From Sipunculus nudus (taxonomy: Eukaryota; Annelida; Sipuncula; Golfingiida; Sipunculidae), in contig CM049320.1 of assembly GCA_026874595.1 (NCBI GenBank), positions 43,718,714 through 43,782,713 on the forward strand: DNA of 64,000 bases. The letters are read 5' to 3'. Numbering within the stretch: the stretch's first letter is position 1; each line of letters opens with the position of its first letter. A model generated the notes under the pieces. That model was not told where the DNA came from and did no database searches. It saw nothing but the letters and a program-made list of their open reading frames with translations. Below, in pieces: positions 34,446-45,197 of this stretch. Both the position numbers and the translations under genes were made by a program.

Positions 34446-35272
34446 CAAGTGATGGTAGTAATTTATCAAAGATGTCTCAGTCAGTGGACGCGAAACTGCC
34501 AAAGTTAGAACTCCCTACTTTCAGTGGTGAACCTACTGAATGGCCTGTGTTTTGGGACCAGTTTAAGGCTATTGTACATGATTCTGAACTGCCTGATGTC
34601 GCTAAATTTTCCTATCTACTCTCTTTACTCAAGGGTGAGGCTAAGCTGGCTGTTCAAGGACTATCACTTACTGCTAAGCATTATCAGATAGCTGTTGATC
34701 TGCTCAAGAAAAGGTATGGTAGAAAGGAAATAATTGTCTTTCATCATATTCAAGAACTGCTGAATATAAATGTTAGTTCAAGATCTGTCAGTAATCTCTG
34801 GAGGTTACAAGACAAGTTACTGAGTCATATTCGCAGCTTAGAGACACTTGATGTCAAGGGTGAGCAATTTGGGGTGATTTTGACTCTGCTTATTAAATCG
34901 CGTTTACCACAAGACTTGCGTTTGGAATGGGCCAGACAAGGTGAAGGTCATGAGTCAGACTTGCAGTTTTTACTTGATTTCCTTCGTGATGAAATCGAGA
35001 GCCGAGAACGGTCCCAGACATTCCGTGTTACGCCATTGGACTCTGAGAAAAAGCCTTCTCACAACCTACCTACTGATGCTGCCCTGCACTCGTCCTCACT
35101 GACCTCGGTAGGTGGTGTCCAGGTAAATGCTCCCTTTGTCATAAATCCCATGCCACTGAGCGCTTCTGGGATCTTAAAAGGTTGTCCCCCGAGGAACGCA
35201 AGGACAAAATACAACAAGCTGGACTCTGTTTTAGGTGTAATGAAAAGGGTCACTTTGCTAAAGGGTGTTTAA
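34388..35272 (+). pseudogene. BEL gag, DUF1759 region
   Basis: KLPKLELPTFSGEPTEWPVF is the hallmark start of the BEL/Pao gag domain (DUF1759), followed by FSYLLSLLKGEAKLAVQGL and DLLKKRYGRKEIIVFHHIQ. It should assemble the particle. About 250 residues are well preserved; the frame then slips near 35180-35220, where the zinc knuckle appears in another frame. Confidence 0.92.
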
Positions 35273-35796
35273 AGAATTGTGCTAAATGTAATGGGAGGCA
35301 TCACCTTTTATTGTGTGGAATACACGTCACTAAGAAGCCGGAATCTCCTGGGGTTCTCAATCAAAATCTAATGCACCCAGTAGTACCCTTGACCTTGACC
35401 CAAATACTGAGCAGCCCAGAGCAGCTAGTAATGTTTGTGTCCCACAATTCCCATGAAAAACGTGTTTTACTACAGACAACCCGTGTCCTGCTTTCTGGCA
35501 CTAAGGGAATCCATGAGGCTACAGTGTTGTTTGACACGGGTTCTGATGTGTCTTCCGCCTTGATTGACAAAATTGGCCCGGAATTGGTTTCTACTGACTG
35601 GGTCTCTTATTGTCCCTTTGGTTCTAAAAATCCTGCTGAGTCAAACTTAAGGAACATATTTAAGTTAAACCTTAAAGATGTTAATGGCTCTTTTGTTTCA
35701 ATTTTGGCCACAGAGATACCAAGCATTTGTTCTCCTATATACTGCCCGCAGGTCCCAGATGAGATACTACACACCTTTGGTCAATTTGCCTTTTAG
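35182..35796 (+). pseudogene. BEL zinc knuckles and aspartic protease
   Basis: CFRCNEKGHFAKGC is a perfect CX2CX4HX4C knuckle, and CAKCNGRHHLLLC the second BEL-type one. VLFDTGSDVSSALIDKIG carries the DTG catalytic triad of the retroelement protease (DUF1758). The frame ends at a stop at 35794, short of the expected linker to RT, which continues in other frames to 36110 (FGWILSGTS). Confidence 0.92.
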
Positions 35797-36548
35797 CACT
35801 ACGAAAATCGGCAAATTAATGTAGATATTCTACTTGGGTTAGATGTGTATTGGAAGCTTTTAACTGCAACACAAATACATTAAGCCAGGTTTAGCTGCAC
35901 AGGAGACTTTGTTTGGGTGGATTCTTTCTGGCACTTCTGAATCCATAAGCAAGGTACCTGCTGTATCAGGCTCAAGGCATCAGTTGTTATGTTTCAGTAA
36001 TGTCTCTGATAAAACATTGCATAAATTCTGGGAGCTTGAATCTGTTGGCATTACAGATGACATGTCTAAAGATACAGATCATGTACTTTCAGATTTCATG
36101 AGACCGTCATGAGGTTCCATTGCCATGGAAATCAGGCGAGGTCAAAGGAAAAGTCATGAATAATGAGAAGTTAGCAAGGAAACGCCTCGACAGTTTGTGT
36201 AAGCAGTTAGCCAAAACCCCTGATTTTGAAAGTAGCTATCGGAAAGTATTTACAGACATGGAGAACTCTGGTATCATAGAGGAAGTTCCTGAAGGTGAGT
36301 TGGTTACCCCTAATCCTACATTTTACTTACCCCATAGACCTGTCGTAAGAGAAGATAGTTTAACCACTAAAGTTAGACCTGTCTTTGACGCATCTGCCGA
36401 GGGATATAATGGCATATCTCTGAACGATTGTATGGAAACCGGACCTGGCTTGATACCTAACTTGGTCAGCATTCTAATCCGTTTTAGGAGATGGAAGGTA
36501 GCAATTACTGCAGATACTACAAAGGCTTTTCTCCAGATCCGGGGTTAA
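35797..36548 (+). pseudogene. BEL pol: linker and N-terminal reverse transcriptase
   Basis: FGWILSGTS at 35912 belongs to the BEL protease-RT linker. After another break, from 36120, MENSGIIEEV, FYLPHRPVVREDS, KVRPVFDASAEGYNGISLND and KVAITADTTKAFLQI are RT fingers and palm motifs, the last with the first catalytic Asp. The frame is lost near 36545. Confidence 0.88.
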
Positions 36549-36854
36549 GAAATGTGACCAAGATGTGCATAGAATCCTTTTAAAAGTTGATAATTCGGAG
36601 AGAATCATTAGGGTTTGTCAGAGTCCCTTTCGGGAATCGAGCCAGTCCTTTCCTCTTTAATGCAACTATCATGTATCACCTGAAGACTGTTCCAGATACA
36701 CGTGTTGTACAGGAGCTGAGAGATAACATGTATGTTGATGACTGGCTGTCAGGGGCCGATGACGATTTGGAAGCCTGTGGCCTGGTTGTGGAAGGGTCCA
36801 GCATCATGGAAAAAGCTGGTATGTCATTTTCAAAATGGTGTTCTAACAGGGAAT
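36549..36854 (+). pseudogene. BEL pol: reverse transcriptase palm
   Basis: FVRVPFGNRASPFLFNATI and NMYVDDWLSGADD hold the remaining RT motifs, including the YVDD catalytic pair. After KAGMSFSKWCSNRE the coding sequence stops at TGA; the expected continuation is found on the opposite strand just downstream. Confidence 0.92.
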
Positions 36855-37046
36855 GAGCCCCAAAGGGTCAAATACCCTTGACACAAAACTCAAGACCACT
36901 CTCTTTGTAACTAGAGTATATTCAGGAATTTTGATTCTGTCAAAAGAAAAGTTATCTTTTCCTGCTATCCACTGAAGACCCAAGACCTTAAGAGAACCAG
37001 TATCTAGGCTTTTGCCCTTAAATTTTGTGTTCAACATTTCAGACAT
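36850..37046 (-). pseudogene. Inverted pol segment inside the BEL element
   Basis: On the minus strand this reads SEMLNTKF, LKVLGLQWIAGKDNFSF, LVTKRVVLSFVSRVFDPLGL, which is BEL pol from directly after RT to the FDPLG motif. In an intact element it follows KWCSNRE on the same strand as the rest. Pol then resumes on the plus strand at about 37047 (FVPRYLEI, WDDELPDNLKRQF). So about 0.2 kb flipped in place with little or no loss. Both flanks keep good homology, which argues against a random match. Confidence 0.88.
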
Positions 37047-37571
37047 GTTTGTTCCAAGATATCTGGAAATTGGATGTTTCTGGGATGATGAGCTTCCTGA
37101 TAACCTGAAGAGACAATTTCTTCAATGAATTAAGGACCTAGAAAAGCTAAAGTCCTGGTATATTCCTAGAACATACTCATATGAGGGTTGGAAAGACAGT
37201 GATGATATCACTCTTCATGCTTTCGGGGATGCGAGTGCGAAAGCTTATGGGGCATGTGTGTACATTGTTGTCAAGTGCAAGGATGGGATTATGAGGTCCA
37301 GTTTAGTCCTCAAAGGCTAAAGTCGCACCTCTGAAACAAATACCTTTGCCCAGGCTTGAACTTCTTGGATCTTTGCTCTGTTGTAGACTACTCGTATTTG
37401 TTAGGGAGGCGTTACATCTCCCTGTTCATGTGAGTTACCGATGTTGGACAGATTCAATGGTAGCTTTAGCATGGATCAGAGCAAAACCCCATAGATGGAA
37501 GGTCTTTGTTAGAAACAGTCACTGAAATACAGAAACTTACAAATCCTTCTTTTTGGTGTCATTGACCAGGT
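37047..37571 (+). pseudogene. BEL pol: RNase H region
   Basis: WDDELPDNLKRQF, then LEKLKSWYIPRTYSYEG and LHAFGDASAKAYGACVYI, the last carrying the first acidic residue of the BEL RNase H. Several stops (for example TGA near 37127 and TAA near 37319) and shifts interrupt it. Confidence 0.8.
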
Positions 37572-38368
37572 ATGAAAAAACCTGCTGATTTGTTAACAAG
37601 AGGAATTTCAGCTGATGAGTTGATGAATTCCCCTGTGTGGTTGACTGGTTCTGTGTTTCTTGCTGAGAGACAAGAAGATTTCACGGTTGAATGTGAACCT
37701 GTTGATACTGTGAGTGATGTGATCAGTGCTGAACAATGTAAACATGCAACAATGACCACTTTAGTTGCAAGTAGTAGCCCACAGTCACCAGTCTTTGATG
37801 TAGCCATGTGGGGTACCTTTGAAAAGTGCATCTGCGTTGTTGGCTTGGTTGTAAGATTCCTGCACAATCTTAAGATTTCGAAATCTCAGCGTCGTACTGA
37901 TCGTCTCACATTTGATGAAATGAGTACAGCTAAGCTCACGGTTTTCAAATTCATTCAGTTGCGGGATTATGGAGATGAGATATCTGCTGTTCGAGATGGT
38001 CGATCAGTACCAAAGCCTTCTTCCATTCGGAAACACAATCCTTTCATTGGTCAAGATGGCCTTCTGAGAGTAGGAAGTAGGCTACAATTTGCTGATTTGT
38101 CGTATGATGAGAAATTCCCCATCATACTGCCTAAGGGGCATCTATCACTACTGTACTGAGATTCCACCATATATTGCTTAAGCATGCAGGGGTTGACACA
38201 ATGCTGGCTACACTGCGGTGTCATTATTGGATTGTAGGAGCTCGTCGTTTAGCTAAACAGGTAAAAGCTGAATGTCTGGCTTGTCAAAGATATGATTCCA
38301 AGGCTTGTCGCCAAGTCATGGTTCCTTTACCGGGAGACAGAGTGACAAGTCTTTCCCCTTTGCAGTGA
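37572..38368 (+). pseudogene. BEL pol: connection and integrase zinc-binding domain
   Basis: KPADLLTRGI and PVWLTGSVFL are conserved just after RNase H in BEL. HNPFIGQDGLLRVGSRLQFA and FPIILPKGHLSLLY lead into the integrase H2C2 domain, which continues after a break from 38174 (LKHAGVDTMLATLRCHYWI, ECLACQR). The two His and two Cys that bind zinc are present. Confidence 0.9.
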
Positions 38369-38895
38369 CTGGTTTGGACCACGCAGGACCTTTATACTGT
38401 GTAGATCACCCAAGACACAAGTTTTATGTGTTATTATTCACATGTGGGCTCTGCATATTGAGCTGGTGAATTCTCTGTCATCAGACGATTGCATGTTAGC
38501 TTTGAGGCGATTCATTTCACGGCGTGGATTGCCTTCTGTATTGTATTCAGACAATGCCATTCAAAGCAGCTCAATGTAAAATGAGAAGTATATATGGGAC
38601 ACTTAGTCCCAAGTGGAAGTACATAGTACCTAGGGCCCCCTGGTGGGGAGGATGGTGGGAGAGATTGGTAAGAACAATCAAGTCAGCACTCAGAAAGACA
38701 CTAGGTACAAGGGCGCTAACTAGGTGCGAATTAGAAACAACTCTACAAGAAGTTGAAGCAAGTATTAATTCTGGGCCTTTGACATTTGTAGGTGATGATG
38801 TATCAGCTACTATGCCACTAACTCCTGCACATTTTCTGCTTGGCAGGTCTTCAAGTTTCCTGCCTGCTGAGGTAAGTGATGAAGAATTGTCTTAG
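38369..38895 (+). pseudogene. BEL pol: integrase catalytic core
   Basis: TGLDHAGPLY marks the first catalytic Asp, a shifted LYSDNA near 38545 the second, and APWWGGWWERLVRTIKSAL the Glu in its typical BEL setting. MPLTPAHFLLGR closes the core. At least two frameshifts separate these parts. Confidence 0.88.
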
Positions 38896-39371
38896 GACAT
38901 AGACTTGATAATTAGGGACAAAGCTAGGAAGCAGTTATTAGATCATTTTTGGCTGCTATGGAGCAAAACTATATCGGACAGCTGCCTCCTTTGAAGGGAT
39001 CCGAGGCGAATGGTAAGTTGAAACAGGGTTCTGTGGTGCTTATCCGGGATGAGGATAGACCTGGATCACAGTGGCCTTTAGGCGTGGTGAATGAGGTATT
39101 CCCTGGTAAAGATGGAAATGTAAGAGCTGTTAGTCTTTAAACAGCCAAAGGTATGTTCATTAGACCCATTCAGTTGCTACATAAGTTAGAGGTTACTACT
39201 GAGCCGGATGAAATAACACCACAGCCTCATGAATGTATCCAAATCCCAGTCCCAGGAATCAGTCAGAACAACCCACCTGATCAGTCCACAGGTATAAGTG
39301 GTTCTGCTGATCCCATCCCCATACAAAGATATGGCAGACAAATTAAACCTGTCCAAAGGCTGGGTTTTTAA
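38896..39371 (+). pseudogene. BEL pol: integrase C-terminal domain (DUF5641-like)
   Basis: GSVVLIRDEDRPGSQWPLGV and FPGKDGNVRAVSL are the SH3-like end of BEL integrase; RPIQLLHKLEV is the conserved closing phrase, in another frame because of a stop at 39138. The tail to 39371 is not conserved. Confidence 0.88.
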
Positions 39372-39491
39372 GATCCATCTTTCCACTCCACATTATATAG
39401 TTTTTATATGTATATTTAATATGTAATGCTCTGGTTACTTCAATAATGCTCATATTAGCGTTTGAGTGTAACACTCAAACAGGTGGGAGAA

Positions 39492-39777
39492 TGTTGTAGA
39501 CTCCGATGTGAACCAGATTTATTTATTCATTAATAAGTGTCAATTATTATCATGTCAATGTGCACCAGTAATATTATCCATGTTCAAATGCAAGTTTTTG
39601 TTTTGGTCACGCTATGTGTTCTATTGGAGGAACCTTGCACCTAATAAATCACTTCCGGAAATGTCTGAGAGCCGTTGAAGTCGTTTTGAGGAACATGTGT
39701 GTTTGTGAATCTATTTTGAGGCAGAATAAATGGAGGACGAGCTATCTAGTAGTGGACAAGAACGAGACCCCGCTACA
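39492..39777 (+). repeat. BEL 3' LTR
   Basis: Begins TGTTGTAGACTCCGATG, ends CCCCGCTACA, followed by the target copy CTATG at 39778-39782. Includes AATAAA at 39725-39730, also present in the 5' LTR, which could serve as the polyadenylation signal. Confidence 0.94.
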
Positions 39778-39782
39778 CTATG

Positions 39783-40275
39783 TGTTCATAGACCATATGG
39801 TTGCTGAATTGAATGAGAGATTTGATACGTCCAAACACACATAGGCCTAACTGCAGCTTATTGGCTTGTCCAAAGCAACCTTGCATCACTTCAGGCACAG
39901 AACATTATAGACACTGCTACATATTATGGAAAGTTCCTTAAAAAGAAAGAACTGCAGAATTTCGAGGTAGAAGTTGAAGTGTCAAGTACTTTACAAAGAC
40001 ATGCCATGTGAAATCCTCACGAATGATGTGGCCACTGCTCTTTCTGCTTCTGACCATGAATATTTTTCCTGCAATTCGCAGAATCCTAACCCTTTATCTG
40101 ACAATACCTGTCGGAAGTGTCACATTTGAGTGATCCTTCTCTGCCCTTCGGTGGTTAAAGATGTGGACCAGGGCTAGAATGGCTGAGTATAGACTCAGTA
40201 GCCTTGCACTGCTTTTGGTCCACAGAAACAGTGACCTTATTCCAACAACTGAGAGGATATATTCGAAGTAGTCAA
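39783..40275 (+). pseudogene. hAT transposase remnant, C-terminal part with dimerisation domain
   Basis: VFIDHMVAELNERFD continues the frame broken by the BEL insertion. At 40091-40272 TIPVGSVTFE, a stop, SFSALRWLKMWTRARM and RLSSLALLLVHRNSDLIP form the hAT C-terminal dimerisation domain, with TGA in place of the usual Arg of ERSFSALRRLK. Frame changes in between confirm decay. The family resembles the KRBA2/ZMYM-type hATs that are often found in animal genomes. Confidence 0.85.
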
Positions 40276-40826
40276 ACTGGCGAGTGATTTTGAAGTAGTA
40301 GATATGGAAGCCATACTGTACATATATAACCTATTTTGACTGATTGAATGTGAACTAACAAAAGGCTGAATGTTTGTAAATAAAACTGATACATATAATT
40401 AGAGCTTATATTATATAAAAAATACCACAGAATTGCCACTTTACACTGTATTTTCAAAACTTTTCCAAAGAGGGGGAAGGGGATGCCCCTCTTACTCACT
40501 CTTCCCCCCCCCCCCCCACCCCCCCCAAAGGTCTTCACCCCCTCACGTTCAAGGCTACGCCCTGTAATAGATTACTGCCCCCTTGACATTTTGCTCAGGC
40601 TATGGCCCTGAACTTGTACACATTTATACATCTTACAAACTGAATATTAACTCCACATTTAAAATACTAGTATCAGTTTCTGATCAGATCTTTTGTAAAG
40701 TATAAAAAGGTATTATTTATTTTCTGGACAGAAATGTTCCCAGCATTCAATCTTTTCTTGTGTTACTCTTCTTTATTGGCATATTAACAAAACCTGGTAT
40801 TTACAAAAGTCATTTTTAAATACAGA
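40276..40826. other. Kelch gene 3' flank with polyadenylation signals and a C-tract repeat
   Basis: At 40505-40527 a C-tract with GGCTACGCCCTG after it resembles a common dispersed repeat end. On the minus strand AATAAA occurs at 40772-40777 and 40716-40721, about 50 and 105 bases after the kelch stop codon; either would suit its mRNA 3' end. Confidence 0.55.
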
Positions 40827-41029
40827 TCAACTGTAGATCGCTTTTGTTTCAAACGGGATGTAGAGTCCTTTCAGATCCTGGAAAAAGGCACCATCATTAT
40901 CTCCACCCGCAAAGATGTAGACTTCGTCCTTTTCTTCATTATCATGTCTGTATGGCAGACAGAGGGCTGTGTGACCAGCACGGGCCTGGATGCTGGGCTC
41001 TAGTTGTATGGATGTCCATGATAACATAT
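40827..41029 (-). CDS. Kelch-repeat protein, last coding exon
   Basis: Starts after the acceptor TTTTCCTGTAG and completes an Asp codon begun in the previous exon. It encodes MLSWTSIQLEPSIQARAGHT, LCLPYRHDNEEKDEVYIFAG, GDNDGAFFQDLKGLYIPF and stops after KAIYS. W..., GHTA and VYIFAGGDN are the kelch blade pattern (conserved Trp, RxGHT, then a hydrophobic strand ending in GG). Kelch blades form a beta-propeller used for protein binding. It joins exons at 52476-52573 and 54472-54526 in one frame. The protein could be a KLHDC- or RABEPK-type kelch protein; I cannot name it. Confidence 0.85.
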
Positions 41030-41832
41030 CTACAGGAAAACCAGGGATACAACTGATCAGGTACATGGTATGGTTCTATTTACACACACACAGACAAAAA
41101 TATTCACTTGAACAACAATTACACACAGAACACAAATGTGTTTAAAGTAACCAGTATATTACTTAGTATTATTATTTCTTTTGAACAATTAATAAATTAA
41201 AATCAACGAATTAATTCATTTGCTCACTCTTTTAGAAAATTAAGGAATTCCCATGAAACATCTCCTGTCTCATTATGCTGATAAATTCTGAGACACAAGA
41301 GATACCTGTCGTTTACTATAAAAGGCTGATTACTTGTACTCACACAGAGTAGACCTTTATTCTTCCAGCAATGTACTCTGAATTAAGTCTTTGATCTTGT
41401 GAAATAATCAGTAAGGACAAAGAAATATGGATATCAGAAGCAACCAGGTAAGAACAAGCTAAAATATCAAAAGAGTATGTGTGACAAATTGGTCATGGTG
41501 TTCAGCTTACTGGTATGACCTTTGACCTCGCACAAACTGATAACCATATGCCATGATTCTCAGCTGAATCTGGCACACCACTAAATGCTATATTAGTGCA
41601 AAATGTAGCAAGTCTTCATGCCTGGAATGAAGCAGTTACATAACATAGGTGAGGGATGCAACTTTCACTGCATACCACTGGGCTGGGTTGGCTTGATGTA
41701 AACAACACTGGACATGGTTTATTAAAACTTGAACAACCCTTTTTCACCAATTCCTTTCAAATTTCAGCTTTTATTAGCTTGAAACCTTATCTGTCCAATA
41801 TGTGAAAATGAAAGCCAATGTACAAATAGGGA

Positions 41833-42060
41833 AACAAGGGACCCATGGGTCACGGCGCTCAGCTGATTGTGACAGTTATAACTGCATCACCATAGTTTTT
41901 TGAAGTTGCAATAAAAATACAATCCTCAGTGCTCAGGAACTAGGGCTCAATGACTGGGGGGGGGGGGGAAGAGTTACAACACTTTTGGATATAAATACAG
42001 AATATGGAATTAAATTCAATGGTGCTTACAGGGACTGGCGGGAGTTACAGCACCTCTGCA
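41833..42060 (+). repeat. 5' end of a hairpin-class element, truncated
   Basis: AACAAGGGACCCATGGGTCA, then GGCGCTCAGCTGA match the start at 9903. The sequence diverges within about 40 bp and no matching 3' hairpin is seen. A G-tract lies at 41958-41968. Confidence 0.65.
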
Positions 42061-42155
42061 TATACGTAAAGGATAACATTTAATTTAAATGAAATTATTT
42101 TTCAAATATTTAAAAACAGGCAGAGATGGAAAACAAAGCAAATAACTTTAATTTC

Positions 42156-42210
42156 CATTCTACTGAGACAGGAAACTAATTTCCATTCTACTGAGACAGG
42201 AAATAATGAA
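42156..42210 (+). repeat. Direct duplication of ~30 bp
   Basis: CTAATTTCCATTCTACTGAG followed by ACAGGAAA occurs twice head to tail. No function is evident. Confidence 0.7.
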
Positions 42211-42446
42211 CAAATATTTGCATTAGATCCTATTTTTTCTTTTGTTAAGTCATTTTTTTAAGTTTATAAAGTTTACTATATATTAACAGTATATCATATA
42301 TATATCTGAATATTTAAATTGATTCACAAATCTAAATTGCATCAATATTTATACTTATTTTGTCAGGTAACATCACATTATGCACATAGATATATTTCTT
42401 TATTTTTATATAATATATTTTTTAAATTTGCAAAGCAATAAATATA

Positions 42447-44357
42447 TGAAAAACAAGGCCTACAGGCCTAATGTGAACCTGTGCAAAGTTTGGGAGTATG
42501 AATGGAGGTTTTTAAAATTTAATATTGATCCTTTTAAGTCCTGCATATCTACCTTAGTCATTATGATTTCAGCAAAATGGACATTTCGGACCTGCAAGTT
42601 TCAGACTAGGACATTTTAAAACTAGAATATGGGTAGTCGACAAGTGACTGTGTATCCGCAGAAATCAGAGTGGGACGGATGAAGTGAGGCATGGATTAAG
42701 TGGCAAGGGGAAAAGAGTGAGGTGTCTTGCATATTAGCATGAATGTCTGCAGCGTAAACGTGAATGAAGATGGCGCCACCTGTCATAAAATCAAGAAAAC
42801 AGTCCAGGATGTATAAACCTGCAAAATTTCAGGTGGATAAGTCAAACCACTGCTGAGATATGAGTGATTTTATCCAAAGGCAGATGAACAGATGGACGGT
42901 GTTCATAAGTGGTTGCAGGTGGCGCCACCAGTTTTTGCTTATGATGAAGAGCTATGTGAGATCTATACACAAGCAAAATTTTGGCCCAATTGGTCAAACG
43001 GTTCCCTGAGATATGAGCTTGGATGTCTGCAGAGTAAACATGAATGTAGGTGGCGCCACCTGTCATAAAATTGAGAAAGCTTTCCAGGATGTATAAACCT
43101 GCAAAATTTCAGGTGGATATGTCAAACCACTGCTGAGATATGACTGATTTTACGCCAAGGCAGATGAACAGATGGACGTTGTGCAAGAAAAAAGTTGCAA
43201 GTGGCGCCACCATTTTAGTGTATGTTATAAAGCAATCAAAGGGCTACATTTGTGCAAAAATTTTAGCCTGATCCGTCAAACGGTTCCCGAGATATGCAGG
43301 TTTATGTGTGGAAACAGACGCACAAATGGATGCTGGGCAGCGAGTAAAGGTCAGAGGTCAACCAAAAATGAGGACACAGCAGTTCACATGTGACCTGATG
43401 ATAAAACCAATTCGCTTAAAATGCAAACCAATTTTTTTCAAACAGTTGAAAGATACAGTTCCAATAATCTGGGAATTCTGCATCTTAACATTGTGTCTAG
43501 ACGTCTAGACACTGTGTCTAGACGTCTAGACACATTGTCTAGACACCCCCCCAGAGCCAGGTCAGTTGCCATGGTGATGTCTGGACCCCACCTGTTTGTA
43601 CTGAGTGACCTCTTGACTTGGCTGCTGAAACTCAGTATGTTGTCAAATCTGTTTTCAAATACAGAGAGCCTCTTTCAATTGGCTACAATGATTTTTTAAA
43701 ACAGTATTTACCCAATCTTTTCTTATAAAACTGGCAGAACCCTACCATAGAACAATTCTCGTAAAGCTTAAACCAATCAGCTGAACAGTTTCATCATAAA
43801 TCAGTGTATCAGCTAGAAGAGTTTAAAATTACATTTTCACTTGTAAAAAACACATCAATGTAGATGGCGCCACCAATACCTCAAAATCAGATATGACATA
43901 TGTGACAAACATTCGTATAAAATTTGGTGATTATAGCTCTTGCCGTTTCTGATATTTTAATTTTAGTGTGCTTTTTTGGACAGATGACTAAGTTCAACCT
44001 CCTGTAACTTGGCCAAAAATCTCTGAACTATAACCATTCGAACAAACTTAAGAGAGACTGTTCCAGGGATCATTTCTGTGAAATATTGGACAATTTGGCT
44101 GGACAGTTTCAGAGAAGAAGATTTTTAAAGGTTTTTAAGCTTTTTCTCTATAAAATCTAAATTAATGCAGATACTCAATAATAAGCTCCAGGGCACCAAG
44201 GTTCACATGTGACTAATTCTTACATATAATTTGGAGCTGCTAGCTCGACGGTTTCTGATTTACAGCAATGGACGGCTGAAAGCCAGCCCTGGACGGTGGA
44301 CGGCTGACAATGGACAGACGACGCTGCGCCATCGCATAAGCTCTCAGGTTCGCTAAT
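42447..44357 (+). repeat. Composite repeat, short version: B core, palindrome, C tail
   Basis: Starts AACAAGGCCTACAGGCCTAA, then TGCAAAGTTTGGGAGTATGA. Family B begins at about 42622 (CTAGAATATGGGTAGTCGAC), with roughly two and a half core units to 43400. Next comes the TCTAGACGTCTAGA palindrome at 43494-43546, then family C from 43850 ending ATCGCATAAGCTCTCAGGTT, CGCTAA. The same parts in the same order occur at 57276-61025. Confidence 0.85.
43494..43546. repeat. Palindromic TCTAGACG repeat
   Basis: GTGTCTAGACGTCTAGACAC is a 20-bp perfect palindrome, present twice in close succession with a further half copy ATTGTCTAGACACC. The homologous site at 60157-60214 has the same layout with a few changes. 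It could extrude as a cruciform or be bound by a dimeric protein; neither is shown. Confidence 0.85.
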
Positions 44358-44418
44358 AACACTCCAAAATTTCCCAATTTAAATTGCACCTTTATTTATC
44401 CATAATATATTTCATATA

Positions 44419-45197
44419 CAGTGGAACCCCGCCTTGCGACCACCCCACAATTACGACCACCCAACAATTACGACCATTTTGCTTGGTCCCGAATTTTTTT
44501 TAGTTTATTTATGTTTAAAAATGACTCAAAATTACGACCACCCCTTAATTCAGAATTACGACCAGATTTCCTGGCCCCAGCGCTAATGCAAACCCGCTAA
44601 TGCGACCACCGCTGAGAAGTACTGAAACAACATTTGTCACGAGTCAATGACTGCGTCTTGTCACAGGCGCCTTAACGAAAGATCAAAGCGGGTAACAAGG
44701 TTTCTTAACCCGAGTGTTAATCTGGTCCCACATATCTTCCCGACTCGGTGTCTTCGCTGAGACTTGTTGAGGTGTAGGTTATAGATCAAAGAGCGTAACC
44801 ATCGGCCTGATTACTTAATGAGCCGGTCTGACCTGGGGTCAGATGCTAATTGCCCCTCAGTGATCACCTGTATTACAGCTACCCTAAGTGTGGGGTTGCG
44901 GGCTTAATATTTCAACTCATCACTTATTGTTCGATCCTCATTGGTAAAATTAACGAACTAGTTAATCCTAAATGTGTTCATACCTTACTGACATTGAGTA
45001 TTGAGCAGTCAGTAAAATGAATAAACAAAGCTTGCATGGGGGGAAATCCCTTACATTAACTTGCCTTTTCTGATAGATCGTTGTCAGTTTATTTCTCTAC
45101 TGGTTAAGTTTGCATTTAAATTGCTTGCTGTTAGGCAACCATGCCTCTGAAAGAGCCCTCCTTGAAGGATAAAGTGGCGTTAATCAAGGCCATATAA
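44419..45197 (+). mobile_element. pogo/Tigger-like DNA transposon, 5' part
   Basis: CAGTGGAACCCCGCCTTGCG after TA, followed by repeated AATTACGACCACCC phrases, is the style of a Tigger/pogo terminal inverted repeat and its sub-terminal repeats. Downstream a 19-codon frame opens at 45141 (see next entry). The opposite inverted repeat was not found, so the element is truncated at about 45200. Confidence 0.55.
45141..45197 (+). pseudogene. Start of a pogo/Tigger transposase (CENPB-type helix)
   Basis: MPLKEPSLKDKVALIKAI then a stop. SLKDKVALIKAI resembles the first helix of the CENP-B N-terminal DNA-binding domain that opens Tigger/jerky transposases (pattern LSLEEKxxIIxxxE). It lies the expected distance inside the repeat end. 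Too short to be sure; it carries no function. Confidence 0.45.

Larger units (their letters stand above)
33165..39777 (+). mobile_element. BEL/Pao LTR retrotransposon, full length but inactive
   Basis: A 6.6-kb element with 284-bp LTRs (TGTTGT...CTACA), a leader of about 700 bp, then gag, aspartic protease, RT, RNase H and integrase in BEL/Pao order. The LTRs differ at about seven substitutions and one 2-bp indel, so the insertion is not fresh. Pol is broken by several frameshifts and stops and by an inverted segment at about 36850-37046. The purine-rich AACAGGTGGGAGA just before the 3' LTR is the likely polypurine tract. It lies inside an older hAT transposase remnant in the same orientation. 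Confidence 0.95.

Noticed and set aside
36843-37046. Independent minus-strand gene inside BEL
   Set aside because: The sequence is BEL pol itself, contiguous with the flanking pol segments once reversed.
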